Shown: positions 43,879 to 54,852 of the stretch, piece by piece | How positions within the stretch are numbered: position 1 is the first letter of the stretch | Layout of the letters: every line of letters starts with the position of its first letter | NCBI GenBank assembly: GCA_037176885.1 | Contig: JAWWNJ010000152.1 | Location: 1-64,000 of the forward strand | Direction: 5' to 3' | Origin: Favolaschia claudopus | Taxonomy: Eukaryota > Basidiomycota > Agaricomycetes > Agaricales > Mycenaceae | Length of the DNA stretch: 64,000 nucleotides | Translations under genes and position numbers: made by a program | The notes under the pieces: model-generated | What the model was told of the DNA's origin: nothing | The model's input: the letters and a program-made list of their open reading frames with translations, nothing else | Database searches by the model: none

Positions 43879-44457
43879 TGTACTAACGGCGTGGGGGTCA
43901 CCGCAGGTTACTGATGGTGACCTGTCACGTGCCTCTTTGCCCGCCAATTCTACCAGATGTACTAATCATGGTGACTTTGGCAAAATATATCCTCAATCTG
44001 ATGAAGTAATCGAACGATTGAATGGATTGTGCTCACGATCGGAAGGATTGAAAGATTTGGTAGTTACTGTACAATCTGATAGCTGAAGTTTTGTTTGGCT
44101 TTAATTGTAAAACTATTTAATTAGTTTGACAAATGGGTAGTTAAGTATTCTAATTTTTTATACACAAAACAATTTCCTGTCTATCATCTCTCGATGGTTA
44201 TTTGGAATTCAAGAGACAGAACATGGCTTTATTTGACAGTGCTTGCACAGAATTCTCCTAGCAAGAATTTCCCACACATCGGCAATTGCCGCCTTCGTGC
44301 TGGCAGTGTGCTGGCGGATACTCGGAGTCCTCGGACTCGGTTCTCCGATCACCAGAGAGTACAATCGTGTATTCCGGTGGTTACCTCGGCTAAGCTAAGC
44401 GGGGGTCACCAGCAAGGTAACCAGAGCGGGCTGGTTACCCTAAGTATACTCTATGTA
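43879..44457 (+). mobile_element. 579-bp GGTNACC repeat, copy A
   Basis: Starts TGTACTAACGGCGTGGGGGT and ends GGTTACCCTAAGTATACTCT then ATGTA. GGTNACC-like words crowd both ends: GGTCACC, GGTTACT and GGTGACC in the first 55 bp; GGTTACC, GGTCACC, GGTAACC and GGTTACC in the last 80 bp. No transposase; a 65-codon frame (KIYPQSDEVIERLNGLCSRS) is probably passenger. Copy B (52785-53363) has the same length and looks identical. Partial ends occur at 10645 and 51246. Confidence 0.75.
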
Positions 44458-44465
44458 CTCAGCAC

Positions 44466-44617
44466 TGGGTGACTTCCCATAGTACTTAAATCTTTTTTTT
44501 TGGATTATTTGATATTTTTCGGAAAAGATGCCGAGGGACCCCATCGGGCTCAGATCTCATTTTAGCTGTTGTAAACGCGTAGTAAACCATTGGGTGACTT
44601 CCCATAGTACTAAATTG
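44466..44617. repeat. Direct repeat TGGGTGACTTCCCATAGTAC, 126 bp apart
   Basis: The 20-mer occurs at 44465 and 44591, each followed by T/TAAAT. It lies between repeat A and the Harbinger-like gene and could be a terminal or duplicated edge of that element. Confidence 0.55.
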
Positions 44618-44819
44618 TTTTCTTTGACTATCGGCGGGGTGCCAACAAATGACGGCATGTGTATCCGTCCTTAGATTCTATCCACCGCTTTTCCCATAAC
44701 ACTATCTACATGTTTTCTGGGTGTTTTCTACGATTTATTCCACTCTTTGAGCATAATCTATCAAAGAACACCAAACAACACGCTCTGCCTTCAACAAACG
44801 CGTCCCCGCTGCATCACCT

Positions 44820-46167
44820 ATGGACATCGACGCGTTCTTTTGCATTCAGGAGCTCGAGGACATGGAGGAGGACGCACTGGACGATGAGCAACAACTGCTA
44901 CGCTCGGCAATTGCCATAATGGCTCTTGGCGCCATTGAAGCACGCCGATTGCGGACCGAGCGCAGGAAACCAAGCAGGCTATATCTTTGTCGTGCACAAT
45001 TGCTACGGCGGCACCACTGCTTGGCAGGTCCTACACCGTACGCGAAATGACCGCGCATACATCACCACGATGGGATTTAATGTCGCGACTTTTGACGCCG
45101 ATTCTTGAGGCAGGCTTCGCTGATGCATGGAACTACACGCCGATCAGGCGTCCAGACGCGTCGGCAACAGGAAAAACACGGCCGGGAGGTCGTTCTCTTG
45201 ATGCTGCTGGTGCTTTGGGTCTGATTCTCCATTACCTGAACTCAACAATGCGAGAGATCAGTCTCCAGCAGATATTTGCATGCATTCCCACCACAGTCTC
45301 TCGCTACATCAGTTTTGGACTTGAAATCCTTCTCTTTGTGCTCCGCGGCATGCCCGCCGCGAAGATCAAATGGCCCACAGATGTCGATGAATACGAAGAG
45401 TACAATGAATTGATCACGGAACGCCATCCCCGCCTCACTGGTGCCTTCGCGAGCATTGATGGACTCAATCTACCTTGCCAAACATCCACTGATACAGAAA
45501 TCGAAAATGCAACGTACAACGGATGGCTCTGTGAACATTTTGTTAGCTCGGTTCTGGTGTTTTCACCGAAAGGTTGGTCCGAAATTTATACCTCGAATCC
45601 CACTCAATTTGTTGAGACAGGTACCATCATAAGTGCTCAAACAAATGCCCCAGGTAGCTGGCACGACTCTCGCGTGGCTCGACGCATCTATGAGAAGCTT
45701 CGCACCCGAACACCCGAAGGTTTCTATCTTGTTGCCGACACGGCGTTCCCTCGCGGTGCAAAAAATATAGAAGGAAAGATACGTGCCCCAATCAAGACGG
45801 GACAGAAAATCCGAGGCACGAGAGCCGAAATAGAGGAACAGGTTGCGTTTGACAGGGAATTGTTGTCCTATCGGCAGACCGCGGAATGGGGAATGCGCGG
45901 TCTGCAAGGGTCTTTGGTCGACTCAGGATCCCGTTGGAAATAGGAAGGAACAAGGAGCGAGGGGATTTGTTGGAGATTTGCATTCGCCTCAACAATGTGC
46001 GAGCAGAACTGGTGGGTATCAACCAGATTCGTAACGTCTACATGCCGCTCTGGAAGCAAACTCGGGAGGAGGAAGCGGTGTGGACTGGATTCGAGAGTAT
46101 GTTGTTTGGCGACCAGCGCCGTTCAGATAGAGTTGCACGCTTTCACAATGTGGCAATTTATGAATGA
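44820..46167 (+). pseudogene. PIF/Harbinger-type DDE transposase, frameshifted
   Basis: Start MDIDAFFCIQELEDMEEDAL; after about 45000 the frame shifts to WQVLHRTRNDRAYITTMGF, shifts again near 45100 to SLDAAGALGLILHYLNST and TVSRYISFGLEILLFVL. The DDE_Tnp_4-type core follows: FASIDGLNLPCQ (D), ENATYNGWL, an intron at 45573-45620, NAPGSWHDSRVA, FYLVADTAFPRG (D), SYRQTAEWGMRGLQG (E). A third shift near 45910 leads to FGRLRIPLEI and INQIRNVYMPLWKQ. The three catalytic residues survive, but the frame is broken at three places. Confidence 0.85.
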
Positions 46168-46355
46168 GCAGCTTGATTGATATTGATGTACAAGAAGCTA
46201 TGCGGGATTCAAGGGTATCCGTAAGGAAGTAGCGTAGGTGTAATTAAAGGAGCGTAAGTGTAGGTCAAGCGAGACAGAGCGACAACTTGTGAGACATGTA
46301 GCTAGTACGTAGTATAAGCAAATGTTCGAGCATCAGAAACTTCACCGTTCAGCAT

Positions 46356-47310
46356 TCAAGCGCCGTTGACAGCGAAAGACGATGAGCCGGCCGCGGACGA
46401 GGTGTTGGCGGAAGAGTCAGCGAGATGAGAAGGGAAGATGTCGTCGTCGTTGTTATGGAAGTTGTCGAAGGTGGACTCGGATTTGGGATCAACATTCTCC
46501 TTGTTGCCTTCATCGTCGCTGGGATCTGAATACCATATGGTCATAGCGCCACCATCGGGATAAATGCGCTCACATTTGACCTTCCCGTCCACGCGAATGA
46601 GGTCGGGGTTTTCCCTGTAGACATCAGCGCGGCGACGGCGCAGTGGGGCAGAGGCAATGGGCGGAGCTGCAGGGAGGTTGGACTGATAGAGCTCGAGCTT
46701 CCACTCCGCTCGATCCCGGGCACGCTCCACGTCGTGAATGTGGGACTGCATGACCGAGATTTGCGTGCGCAGAGCCTCGAGGGAAGCTTGAGATTGTTGG
46801 AACTGCTGCGACAGAGTGAGGATTTGGGTGGTCTGCGATGAGCGCTCAGCACGCTCGGCGTCGCGAGCCTGAGCGACCTTCGGATTGAAGGCTTTTGAGA
46901 TCTCGTGAACGAGCTCGGGCGCATTGAGGCGAGAGCGACGAGGGGCGGGGGAAGGTGCGCGCTGAGTAACTGCGGTGTGGACGGGTGCTTTTTCGGAAGC
47001 GGCGCCATCTTCATTCGAGGATAGGACGATATCGGAGTCGGAGTCGGAGAGGTCGCGAGTGTCGGCGCGGCTGTTGATCAAGTCCTCGGTTTTGTGCGCC
47101 TCTTTGACTTTAGGAGGGCAAGTACCGGAGCCAGTGGGCTTTTTCAGGCGAAGGAGCTAAAAAAGTGTTAGAACATTGATTATCTAGAGTGGAGAGAGCG
47201 CACCCGTTTGTACCAGTCCTCAGGTGATTTGGCATCACGCTCCGGTCGATTGTGCTTCACAGCTCACGGCCTGAACAACGCCGCAACATCCTTCCATCCC
47301 TCTTACCCCA
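46356..47310 (-). pseudogene. Myb/SANT-like accessory protein of the Harbinger element
   Basis: Exon 2 runs 47159-46356: LRLKKPTGSGTCPPKVKEAH, a Ser/Asp-rich linker, a coiled-coil-like stretch (QQFQQSQASLEALRTQISVM) and an acidic C-terminus. Exon 1 (about 47310-47206) holds the Myb-like part GWKDVAALF ... SPEDWYKR but contains two in-frame stops (TAA and TGA). PIF/Harbinger elements usually carry a transposase and a Myb-like DNA-binding partner; here the two genes converge. The 5' end is cut at 47322 by the Copia-2 LTR. Confidence 0.7.
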
Positions 47311-47321
47311 GCGGCAACACC

Positions 47322-47598
47322 TGATAGAATACAAGTAAGTATTAACTCAGTCGTGGAGGAAACGACTCGTGTATTATATACCTGACAGAATACAAGTAAG
47401 TATTAACTACCAGGAGAATCAGTAAACTGTAGGGACTGTAAGTAAGGATTCACATACCTCAGTCGTGGAGGAAACGACTGAGGAATGTGACGGTGACACG
47501 ATACTACATAAGGAGCGTGTGACGCGTAACTCTACGGATAGCGAGTTGGAATATTAAGGAATGTACGGTAAGTAAACGGAATAATAAATACTTCAACA
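47322..47598 (-). repeat. 3' LTR of Copia-2
   Basis: 277 bp; on the minus strand it starts TGTTGAAGTATTTATTATTC right after the polypurine GAGGGGGAG and ends TATTCTATCA. It holds two hairpins with stem CTCAGTCGT/ACGACTGAG (47457-47483 and 47346-47367). The first in transcript order is followed by GTATGT. The end unit TTAATACTTACTTGTATTCT then RTCA occurs twice, before and after the second hairpin. Confidence 0.8.
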
Positions 47599-49390
47599 CT
47601 CCCCCTCAACGAGCATCCGGTCGGGGAGCCATGCCCAACATCTTGACGAGAGTCTTGTGGCGTGGTGCCGGCAATGGTTCCGTGAATAAGTCGGCAACAT
47701 TCACCTCCGTAGGGACGTAAACGGGGACGATGCAGCGATAGAGGACTGCTTCACGGATCCACCAGATGGCAATGTGGTGACGTGCTTCGTTCGAGCGGTG
47801 ACTTCATCAGTATTGACAATCATCCGGATGGTGGAAGTATTGTCGATAGAAAGGGAAGTCGGTCCGGAAGGTAGTAGGAAACCAAGTTCGAACAGAAGAG
47901 AGCGGAGCCACATGATTTCACGCCCGACATCGGACATGTGTGCCAGCGTAGAGCTCGGCTTCGCCAGTCGAAAGAGCCGTGGAAGTTTGCTTCTTCGCTG
48001 ACCAAGCGATTAAGCTGGATCCGATGAAGACAGCATACCCAGATATGGATCGGGCGTGATCCTTCGAGTTTGCCCAATCTGAATCGCTGAAAGCGTGAAG
48101 GGGTAAGATAGAGAGCGTGGGATCCCCGCACCCTTATGTCAGCATCACACTGTGACCATTGTCACGCTCGACGTCGAGGGCTTATAGCACGATGCTAAGG
48201 TCCAGATTGGGAAATTTGCCCAATACAAGTCTTAGATAGAGGTTCAATGAAGGGTCCTATTGGGCAGAGTTGCCAAAAAGAGCGTGGGATCCCCGCACCT
48301 TACTTAAGCACGTTATGTAACGCTTATTAATCGTTCCCACGGCCAAATCCCCAGTCGCACAAAAAAGAATTGTGCTCTTTCCGGCCTGCGGAAGGGCTGA
48401 CCTACAGACTTAGAAGACATTCTCGCTGTTTCGGCTCTGAAATTTTGGTTTTTGCTTTGACAAGCACCTTCCACACTGCAAGGAGGTTCTGTCACTCATT
48501 GCGCCGCAAAGGTTTGACAGGTCCCACCCTCAAGCGAGCTGCCGAAGCATGCCGAGATGACTATCCTGTGGCTGTGCTGGCCAAATTTTCCTCCGAAATT
48601 TTTGAAAAGTGTCCCCATTTGGTGAGAAAACCACATAGAAACACTCAGAAAAAAAGTGGTCTGAATTTTTTTGTGGGTCATATAGCAAGAGACCAAGGGA
48701 CATTTTGGGCAACTCTGCCCAATAGGAACCCTTCATTGAACCTCTATCTAAGACTTGTATTGGGCAAAATTCCCAATCTGGACCTTAGCATCGTGCTATA
48801 AGCCCTCGACGTCGAGCGTGGACAATGTCACAGTGTGATGCTGACATAAGGGGTGCGGGGATCCCACGCTCTCTATCTTATGCGAGGATCCGTTTAAACG
48901 GCTTCCCAATGAGCTTCACCGGGGTTGGAGCTAAATTGCGATACGGCCTGGACTGCCTTCGTAATGTCTGGACGGCATTGAACAGCGGTATGCATAAGCG
49001 AACCAACGGCGTGCTGGTAGGGAACGTTGGCCATGCGCTGGAGTTCTTCCGAAGTCTGAGGAGATTGAGACTTGGAAAGCGGAGCGGCCGACGTGTTGAC
49101 TGGCGAGTATACGGGCCGTGCATCCTCCATGCGATACCGAGCCACAATCGAGTCAATATAGAAGCGATGAGACAAGGAGATGGTGCGGTTCGCACGATCA
49201 CGCAGGATTTCGAGGCCAAGAATGGATTTTGACTCTCCCAAGTCCTTAATTTGGACATGCTCGGAAATCTGCTTCTTTAAAAGTTTGACCTCTGCAACAG
49301 AGGAGCAGAATAAACCGAGATCATCAACGTGGGCGCTGATGATGGAAATAGCCTTCTCCAGGCGACGAATAAAGACGCACGGATCAGCAA
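47599..49390 (-). pseudogene. Copia-2 RT C-terminus and RNase H, split by a MITE
   Basis: From 49390 leftwards: CVFIRRLEKAISIISAHVDD (RT catalytic box HVDD at 49321-49332), LGLEILRDRANRTISLSHRF, PYQHAVGSLMHTAVQCRPDI, AHWEAV. A fold-back MITE interrupts at 48104-48880. Then FSDSDWANSKDHARSISGYA, a 2-nt frameshift near 47945, SDVGREIMWLRSLLFELGF, SIDNTSTIRM and VADLFTEPLPAPRHKTLVKM. A 1-nt insertion near 48896 adds another break. Everything 5' of the RT palm is gone. Confidence 0.85.
48104..48880. mobile_element. 777-bp fold-back MITE with ~170-bp TIRs
   Basis: TAAGATAGAGAGCGTGGGAT at 48104 and its reverse complement ending 48880 start arms that stay nearly identical for about 170 bp (CTTATAGCACGATGCTAAGG against CCTTAGCATCGTGCTATAAG). 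TA borders. A second internal copy of the tip, GAGCGTGGGATCCCCGCACC, lies at 48281. No transposase. It splits Copia-2. Confidence 0.85.
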
Positions 49391-49980
49391 TGCAACACCC
49401 GGAAACTAATCTTGACCAAAATGGAACGTAACTTTTGGTACCAGAGAAGTGCGGCTTGCTTTAACCCGTAAATTCCCCTTTTCAGGAGACAGACATAGTC
49501 CTCCTTTCCACGAACACGATGGCCCTGAGGCTGTCGCATGTATAATAATAATGTTCCATTTTTATAGTAACTACACGCCGTTTACGGCGTACTATGCTAC
49601 TAAATATCCTGGACTACTGGTTGGTACGTAGGTTTGGTGCTCGGGAAGTATGAGTAGCTATTTTCTGTATGAGTACGGGTATATTGGATCCTGAGAGGCG
49701 CTTTGACTGATGATAAGTAGGACGGGGTGGTTGCTTGGTTTTAGTAGAGGGTGTGCCCTATCGGGAAGGGGCGAATAGCCCGGTAAGTAAGTAAGAGGTT
49801 GTGTGTATGAGGTAGGTAAGTGAGTAAGTAACTACGGTGGTGTGGATTTTTCGGGGAAGTATAAAGGGAAACGTCGTGGACTTGAAGTAAGTGAGAGTAG
49901 AGGAGATGTTTTTGTGGGAAAGTAGGGTGGGGAGGGTGAAGGGAGTTCGGGGCTTCAAGGAGGAGCGAAGGTCGCGACGT
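49391..49980. other. Intergenic, low complexity
   Basis: ACGCCGTTTACGGCGT (49576-49591) is a dyad inside a larger TAGTAACT...AGTATGCTA-like inverted context. 49780-49835 is GTAAGT-rich. No gene. Confidence 0.4.
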
Positions 49981-50435
49981 TCAGCGATGTACCTCCGGCG
50001 TAAATTGCCTGCTGAGATGGAACTGGAGAATCGATGGCACACCCCAGCGCATCTTCTTCACTTTATCTAGAACATCAGGAAAATTCTTTGCGATCCGACT
50101 TTCGAGATGAATTGTATACTCGCATGCGATGTCATACGTCGCCATCTCATCCACATCATCAATTTCGAAACGTAGTTCGAAAGTCATTGACCTCGAAGGC
50201 CAACGACTGGACAAGGCGAGGAACCGGTACTCCACGGGATCTAGACGAGATCCACGAGGCCGTTGCGACCTGGCACTGAGAGATTGAGGTTCTGAGGGGC
50301 GGCGGGTAATGAGAGTGGAGAGGGAGGGAGGGACACGCTTGCCTTGCTCTTTCCCTTACCCTTCTTGGACGATTTTACCGTTGCTGCGCCATTATTGCCC
50401 TCGTCGTCGGAGTATTCCCCAGCTATCACATACAA
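49981..50435 (-). pseudogene. KDZ-type transposase fragment
   Basis: The frame at 50235-49981 holds MATYDIACEYTIHLESRIAK then FPDVLDKVKKMRWGVP, the block typical of KDZ (Kyakuja-Dileera-Zisupton) transposases of fungi. An upstream frame (50435-50241) is Lys/Ser/Pro-rich (KKGKGKSKASVSLPPSPLSL) and may belong to another fused fragment. There are no further KDZ blocks. Confidence 0.55.
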
Positions 50436-50569
50436 AATTCAAATCTTATTCAGTGAACAACAGTTGAGAACTCACAAGTGGCTTTCATCTCTTTGGCTTT
50501 CTTGGCGGGAACATCGGTCGCCTCAGCTGCCGAAGAATGGTACGTTGGAATGTTGAATACTCCCTGGCA

Positions 50570-50945
50570 TAATCTGAGCTGGATACAGGGTATCGTGTTG
50601 GGCAAGTTCGTGTTGTGTTTGCGCTCAAGCCACAACACATTCAGGGTCTCTTCGGCAACGGATCATCTCCTCCTCGCCATCTGGCTTATGTTGAATGGTT
50701 TTCGCCGTTTACTGCCCAGCCAGAGCCGCATCATCTCATGTACAAGGTGAAGCGTTCCCTCAAGGATGGAGCTCGGACAGCTACTTAGCATCATTCCCGT
50801 TGCGAATATTCGGCGGAGCGTGCATTTACTACCTAAATTTGGACCTGTTGCGCCTCCGCATTGGACTTCAGCTAACGTTCTTGACGAATGTCCTACTTCA
50901 TGTTCACATTTTTTTGCACCGAACTCGCACATTTGATGGACTGAT
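50570..50945 (+). pseudogene. C-terminal fragment of an agaricomycete transposon-associated protein
   Basis: [48 protein letters not shown], then after a frame change at about 50785 [20 protein letters not shown] and NVLDECP. The pattern VEWF...MYKV...SIIP..NI.RSVHL.PKFG is common at the C-terminus of large proteins encoded near DNA transposons in agaricomycetes. The family name is not certain. Confidence 0.45.
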
Positions 50946-51189
50946 ATGATGTAAGACATTTCACCTTCGATTTGCCACGATACGCTGTTCACAGGCATGG
51001 TAGAGCCCTCAAGCAGTCAGCGCAGCCGGCGCGGGCACTGAAATGCAACTGAAATGGGAAAAATCTCGCTATTTTCAGACTGTACATAATGTAAATTTAC
51101 CGGAACGTGCGAACGAAGGTCTCAAACCTTCACGACAGATCAAAGTGTCGATCGTGAATATATTTGCCCCAGGTCACCACGATAAGTAC

Positions 51190-51269
51190 ATCCGGTAAAT
51201 TAAGCGCGCGCATCAGCACGTGACCGGTCACCATCACGTCGCGCCGGTGACCCCCACGCCGTTAGTACA
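51190..51269 (-). repeat. Orphan left end of the GGTNACC repeat
   Basis: GGTGACCCCCACGCCGTTAG then TACA (51246-51269) is the exact inverse of the first 24 bp of repeats A and B. CGTGACCGGTCACC lies just to its left. The rest of the element is missing. Confidence 0.6.
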
Positions 51270-51345
51270 TACAGTTACTTATATACCGGGACAAGCGGAG
51301 CCATATAAAGCAAACGACTGTTTCGAAGCAAACTATCTACTGGCG

Positions 51346-52580
51346 ATGTGTCCGATTCTTGTGCTTCCTCCAGAGATCTTAGAGAAAACTGTTGAAGGCC
51401 TTACTTCATCAGAGATCCTTTCGGCGTGTCTCTCATGTCGGGCACTACTGTACCATTTCGACCGATTTTTCAGGTCACAGGTCACAGCCGGTTTCATTTG
51501 ATGTGTGCAAAAATCGCCTTAATTCAAAACAAAATTTTTCGGGCATCTCGGACTGAGAAATTACATAAGTTTGATGAATCTTTGGTCGAAATGGTACAGT
51601 AATGCTTGCTTTTGGACCCCGTTTGTGGCGACAAATGGTGTTTAATACTCCGCAAACTCTCCTCAATTTTGTCGAAGCACTTGATACAGACAAAGCCCGC
51701 CATATTCGCATCATTGAGCTTGGACCATCCGTCTTCCCGGAGACGTCTTCAGTAATAATGAGGGACTCGCAGAACAGGTAAGTACTCCGGCTACCTCAGG
51801 GTTGTCTTTCATCTCAATAAGACTAGCACCCTGGTCTCCTTATTAACAGGAGTCTCGGCTAATCTCGTGGATCTTACCATGATAGAGAGTGGCAATACCA
51901 CATCAGCAATGGTGCCAGTAATCTATCCATACCAGTTTCCGTGTCTACGCGGTCTCGTCCTCGCTACCACGCACTCAGCGCTCTCCGACCGTGTTTGCAC
52001 TTTTATCAAAAGGCATCCCAGTCTCAACCGAATCAAGCTTTTCCCTACGCCGTCGAGCTCCCCGGCTACCGAGCAGCTTGCTCCAGGTAATGACTGGAGA
52101 CCTGATGGGTTGGAGATTGTTTGCCCCCTTTCATGGCTACCCACGTTTCAGGGGGCGCCTGTGCAAAAACTCAGGCTCGAAATGCCACCTGTAGCACAAA
52201 ACTTTCCAATTCGGAGAGACCTCATCCCGCTCCACCTTGTTTCACTTTGTCTGACTGGAGAATGGGCCTCAATGCTGACATTCCTTGACTGCATCGCAGT
52301 CTTTCCGCCGGAAGAGATCATCATTTACGTGAATGAGGATTCCACTGTAAGTACGGCTACTAGTTTCGCTTAACTTGCTATTGAACTCCCAAAGTCTGAG
52401 GCTCAAGTTCGTGAACGATTGAGTCTTTTTTCACCCATGAAAGGGGTGATCCGCTTTCGTTACTCCAGCCTGAACAACGGCGCATCGATTCGCTCTCCGA
52501 CGGCCGGAGTAGATCAGGAGCTCTTGAACTCGTTGCCATTTGTTTTTTGTGAAATATGTGAGCAACGTCTCTTCATTTAG
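51346..52580 (+). pseudogene. F-box-like protein gene, probably decayed
   Basis: The N-terminus MCPILVLPPEILEKTVEGL then SACLSCRALLYHFDRFFRS is an F-box-like motif (substrate adaptor of SCF ubiquitin ligases in known members). Later blocks: LAFGPRLWRQMVFNTPQTLL, HIRIIELGPSVFPETSS, an intron at 51778-51849, NLVDLTMIESGN, LRGLVLATTHSALSDRVCTF, LVSLCLTGEWASMLTFLDCI, an intron at about 52351-52395, and a tail ending FVFCEICEQRLFI. With the obvious splice sites the frame fails at the first junction and at 51778/51850. A few indels or missed sites would explain this. Confidence 0.5.
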
Positions 52581-52784
52581 TCCAAGATGAATTCGTTCGG
52601 GGAAAGTGCGGTTGTTTGCTTCAATTGAGTGGCAATGCATACGAATGCCCAACTCACGGTGGAAACGCAGAGGTGGATTTCAAGGATCCAGTGTGGTGTT
52701 TTAGGCAGTAGGGAATCTCAAAGCGCGCGAAGTAAAATCTTCGCTTTGAATGAATGGAAAAATATTGTTCTTTGCAAACATCTA

Positions 52785-53363
52785 TGTACTAACGGCGTGG
52801 GGGTCACCGCAGGTTACTGATGGTGACCTGTCACGTGCCTCTTTGCCCGCCAATTCTACCAGATGTACTAATCATGGTGACTTTGGCAAAATATATCCTC
52901 AATCTGATGAAGTAATCGAACGATTGAATGGATTGTGCTCACGATCGGAAGGATTGAAAGATTTGGTAGTTACTGTACAATCTGATAGCTGAAGTTTTGT
53001 TTGGCTTTAATTGTAAAACTATTTAATTAGTTTGACAAATGGGTAGTTAAGTATTCTAATTTTTTATACACAAAACAATTTCCTGTCTATCATCTCTCGA
53101 TGGTTATTTGGAATTCAAGAGACAGAACATGGCTTTATTTGACAGTGCTTGCACAGAATTCTCCTAGCAAGAATTTCCCACACATCGGCAATTGCCGCCT
53201 TCGTGCTGGCAGTGTGCTGGCGGATACTCGGAGTCCTCGGACTCGGTTCTCCGATCACCAGAGAGTACAATCGTGTATTCCGGTGGTTACCTCGGCTAAG
53301 CTAAGCGGGGGTCACCAGCAAGGTAACCAGAGCGGGCTGGTTACCCTAAGTATACTCTATGTA
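52785..53363 (+). mobile_element. 579-bp GGTNACC repeat, copy B
   Basis: Base for base like copy A as far as I can read, including the 65-codon frame and the GGTNACC-rich ends. It ends 8 bp before the Tc1-like copy 2 starts at 53372. TCTATGTA flanks the left and forms the right tip, so a target duplication cannot be separated from the element ends. Confidence 0.75.
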
Positions 53364-53517
53364 TACCATGACAGCTATTTTGGAAACGATAGACAGTCTC
53401 GATTTTTGAGCTGAGTTCGGCAGTTCCCGGCATACCCGTCATATAATTATTTTTAGCTACAGCTCAGCTCCATCATGACGACGAGCGTTGCCCGCCAATA
53501 CTCTCCTCACTCTCACC

Positions 53518-54700
53518 ATGATACGACGAGGAAACCGCCGCCACATACCTAAGGAGCAGAAACAGCTCATCACCACAATGTCGGCCCATATGTCTGTCCC
53601 AGACATTGCTGCAGCTACCAACATCAGCGAGCGAACCATTTACCGCATCATCCGAACGTGGCGGACCACTGGGGACCACGTCCAAATTCCTCTGCAGCTC
53701 GGACGACCCCGCATTCTCACATCTTTTGATGTCGCGGTCTGTGATCTTCTCAATACTCTTCGTATTTGACCCTTTGAGAAGTATCTTGAGGGTCTTGTTG
53801 CGAGAACCCCCGACATCTATCTTTTCGAGCTACAGGAATGTTTGTACGAAGCCACGGGACTCGACGTCGCCAAAACCACCATACGTGACGCCCTTTTGCG
53901 AATGGGTTATGTTCGGGTTCATGTAAGTAAAATTGCTGGGAGTTTCGTGCCGCTGACATGAGTATATCCCTAGATATCTCGAACTGCACTCGAAGCCGAG
54001 GAAAACAAACGGCTTGGTTTCCAATGTGAAGTTGGACAACACCCACCTCGAAGACTGGTCTTCCTAGACGAAGGAGCTTGCAATCGACACACAACGCGGC
54101 GGCAGATGGCATGGGCCCCTATTGGAATGCGAGCGCGGCGGCATGATTTTTTTGTCCGAGGCATCCGGTATGTGTTTATGCTCTTGCCAGTACTTCGTAC
54201 CTGCTGATATGTATAGTTATTCTGTGCTTCCGGCAATTTGCCTCGATGGCATACTTCACTTTGATGTGTTGACTCGATCCTGGACCGCCGTAGAGTTCCG
54301 CAACTATCTCGATGTTCTCCTTGACCGCATGAATCCCTTTCCACAGGACAACTCTGTTCTCGTCATGGACAACGCAAGTGTTCATCATTTTGATGGGATT
54401 CGTGAGATGGTCGAGGGACGGTGCGTAGGATATATCCTCTTGATTGCCAACCAACTGAATTTGATCTACAGCGGGCGTCGACTCATTTATTTGTCACCAT
54501 ACTCTCCCGACTTCAATCCATGCGAAGAAGGGTTTTCATGCATGAAATATTGGATCCGCCGCAACCGGGACGATGTTCTCAGCTCAATGGAAGGGCGTAA
54601 TGGTTGCGACCCCATCGCAACTCTGTGGGAAGCTGCTCATGAGACGATGACCCCAGAGAACATCGAAGGGTGGTTCAGGGATTGCGGATATGTTGTATAG
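53518..54700 (+). CDS. Tc1/mariner-like DDE transposase, copy 2, with an in-frame TGA
   Basis: Exons 53518-53922, 53974-54167, 54217-54420, 54472-54700; introns 49-51 nt, GT/AG. Residues as in copy 1 apart from one Ala/Val change. The TGA (53767-53769) lies between the helix-turn-helix part and the DDE core. In this copy GTCTGTGATC...TTTGAG (53737-53778) could be a 42-nt, frame-keeping intron that removes the stop, but copy 1 has GC at the donor, which argues against it. Transcription is outward from the left end toward the passenger gene. Confidence 0.85.
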
Positions 54701-54852
54701 GTTGTTGTACCGGTAGTTGTGTCAATACACGAGTAGGACGGCAAGAAATTATATGAACAAGTAGTACGACTATACAAATATACAGAAAACTAGTAGAGAT
54801 ACAGTATCTACAGGTTATAGAGGCGGCAATAACATACACAGCGTGAAATAAA

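Noticed and set aside
44194..44472. 92-codon ORF in repeat A as a gene
   Set aside because: It overlaps the GGTNACC-rich end, has no domain and is kept in copy B only because the DNA is identical.
49555..49640. tRNA-like fold around ACGCCGTTTACGGCGT
   Set aside because: It is a simple dyad; no A-box, B-box or cloverleaf arms could be placed.
53737..53778. 42-nt intron removing the transposase TGA
   Set aside because: The GT donor exists only in copy 2; copy 1 has GC there, and 42 nt is shorter than the other introns (49-51 nt). Kept only as an option.
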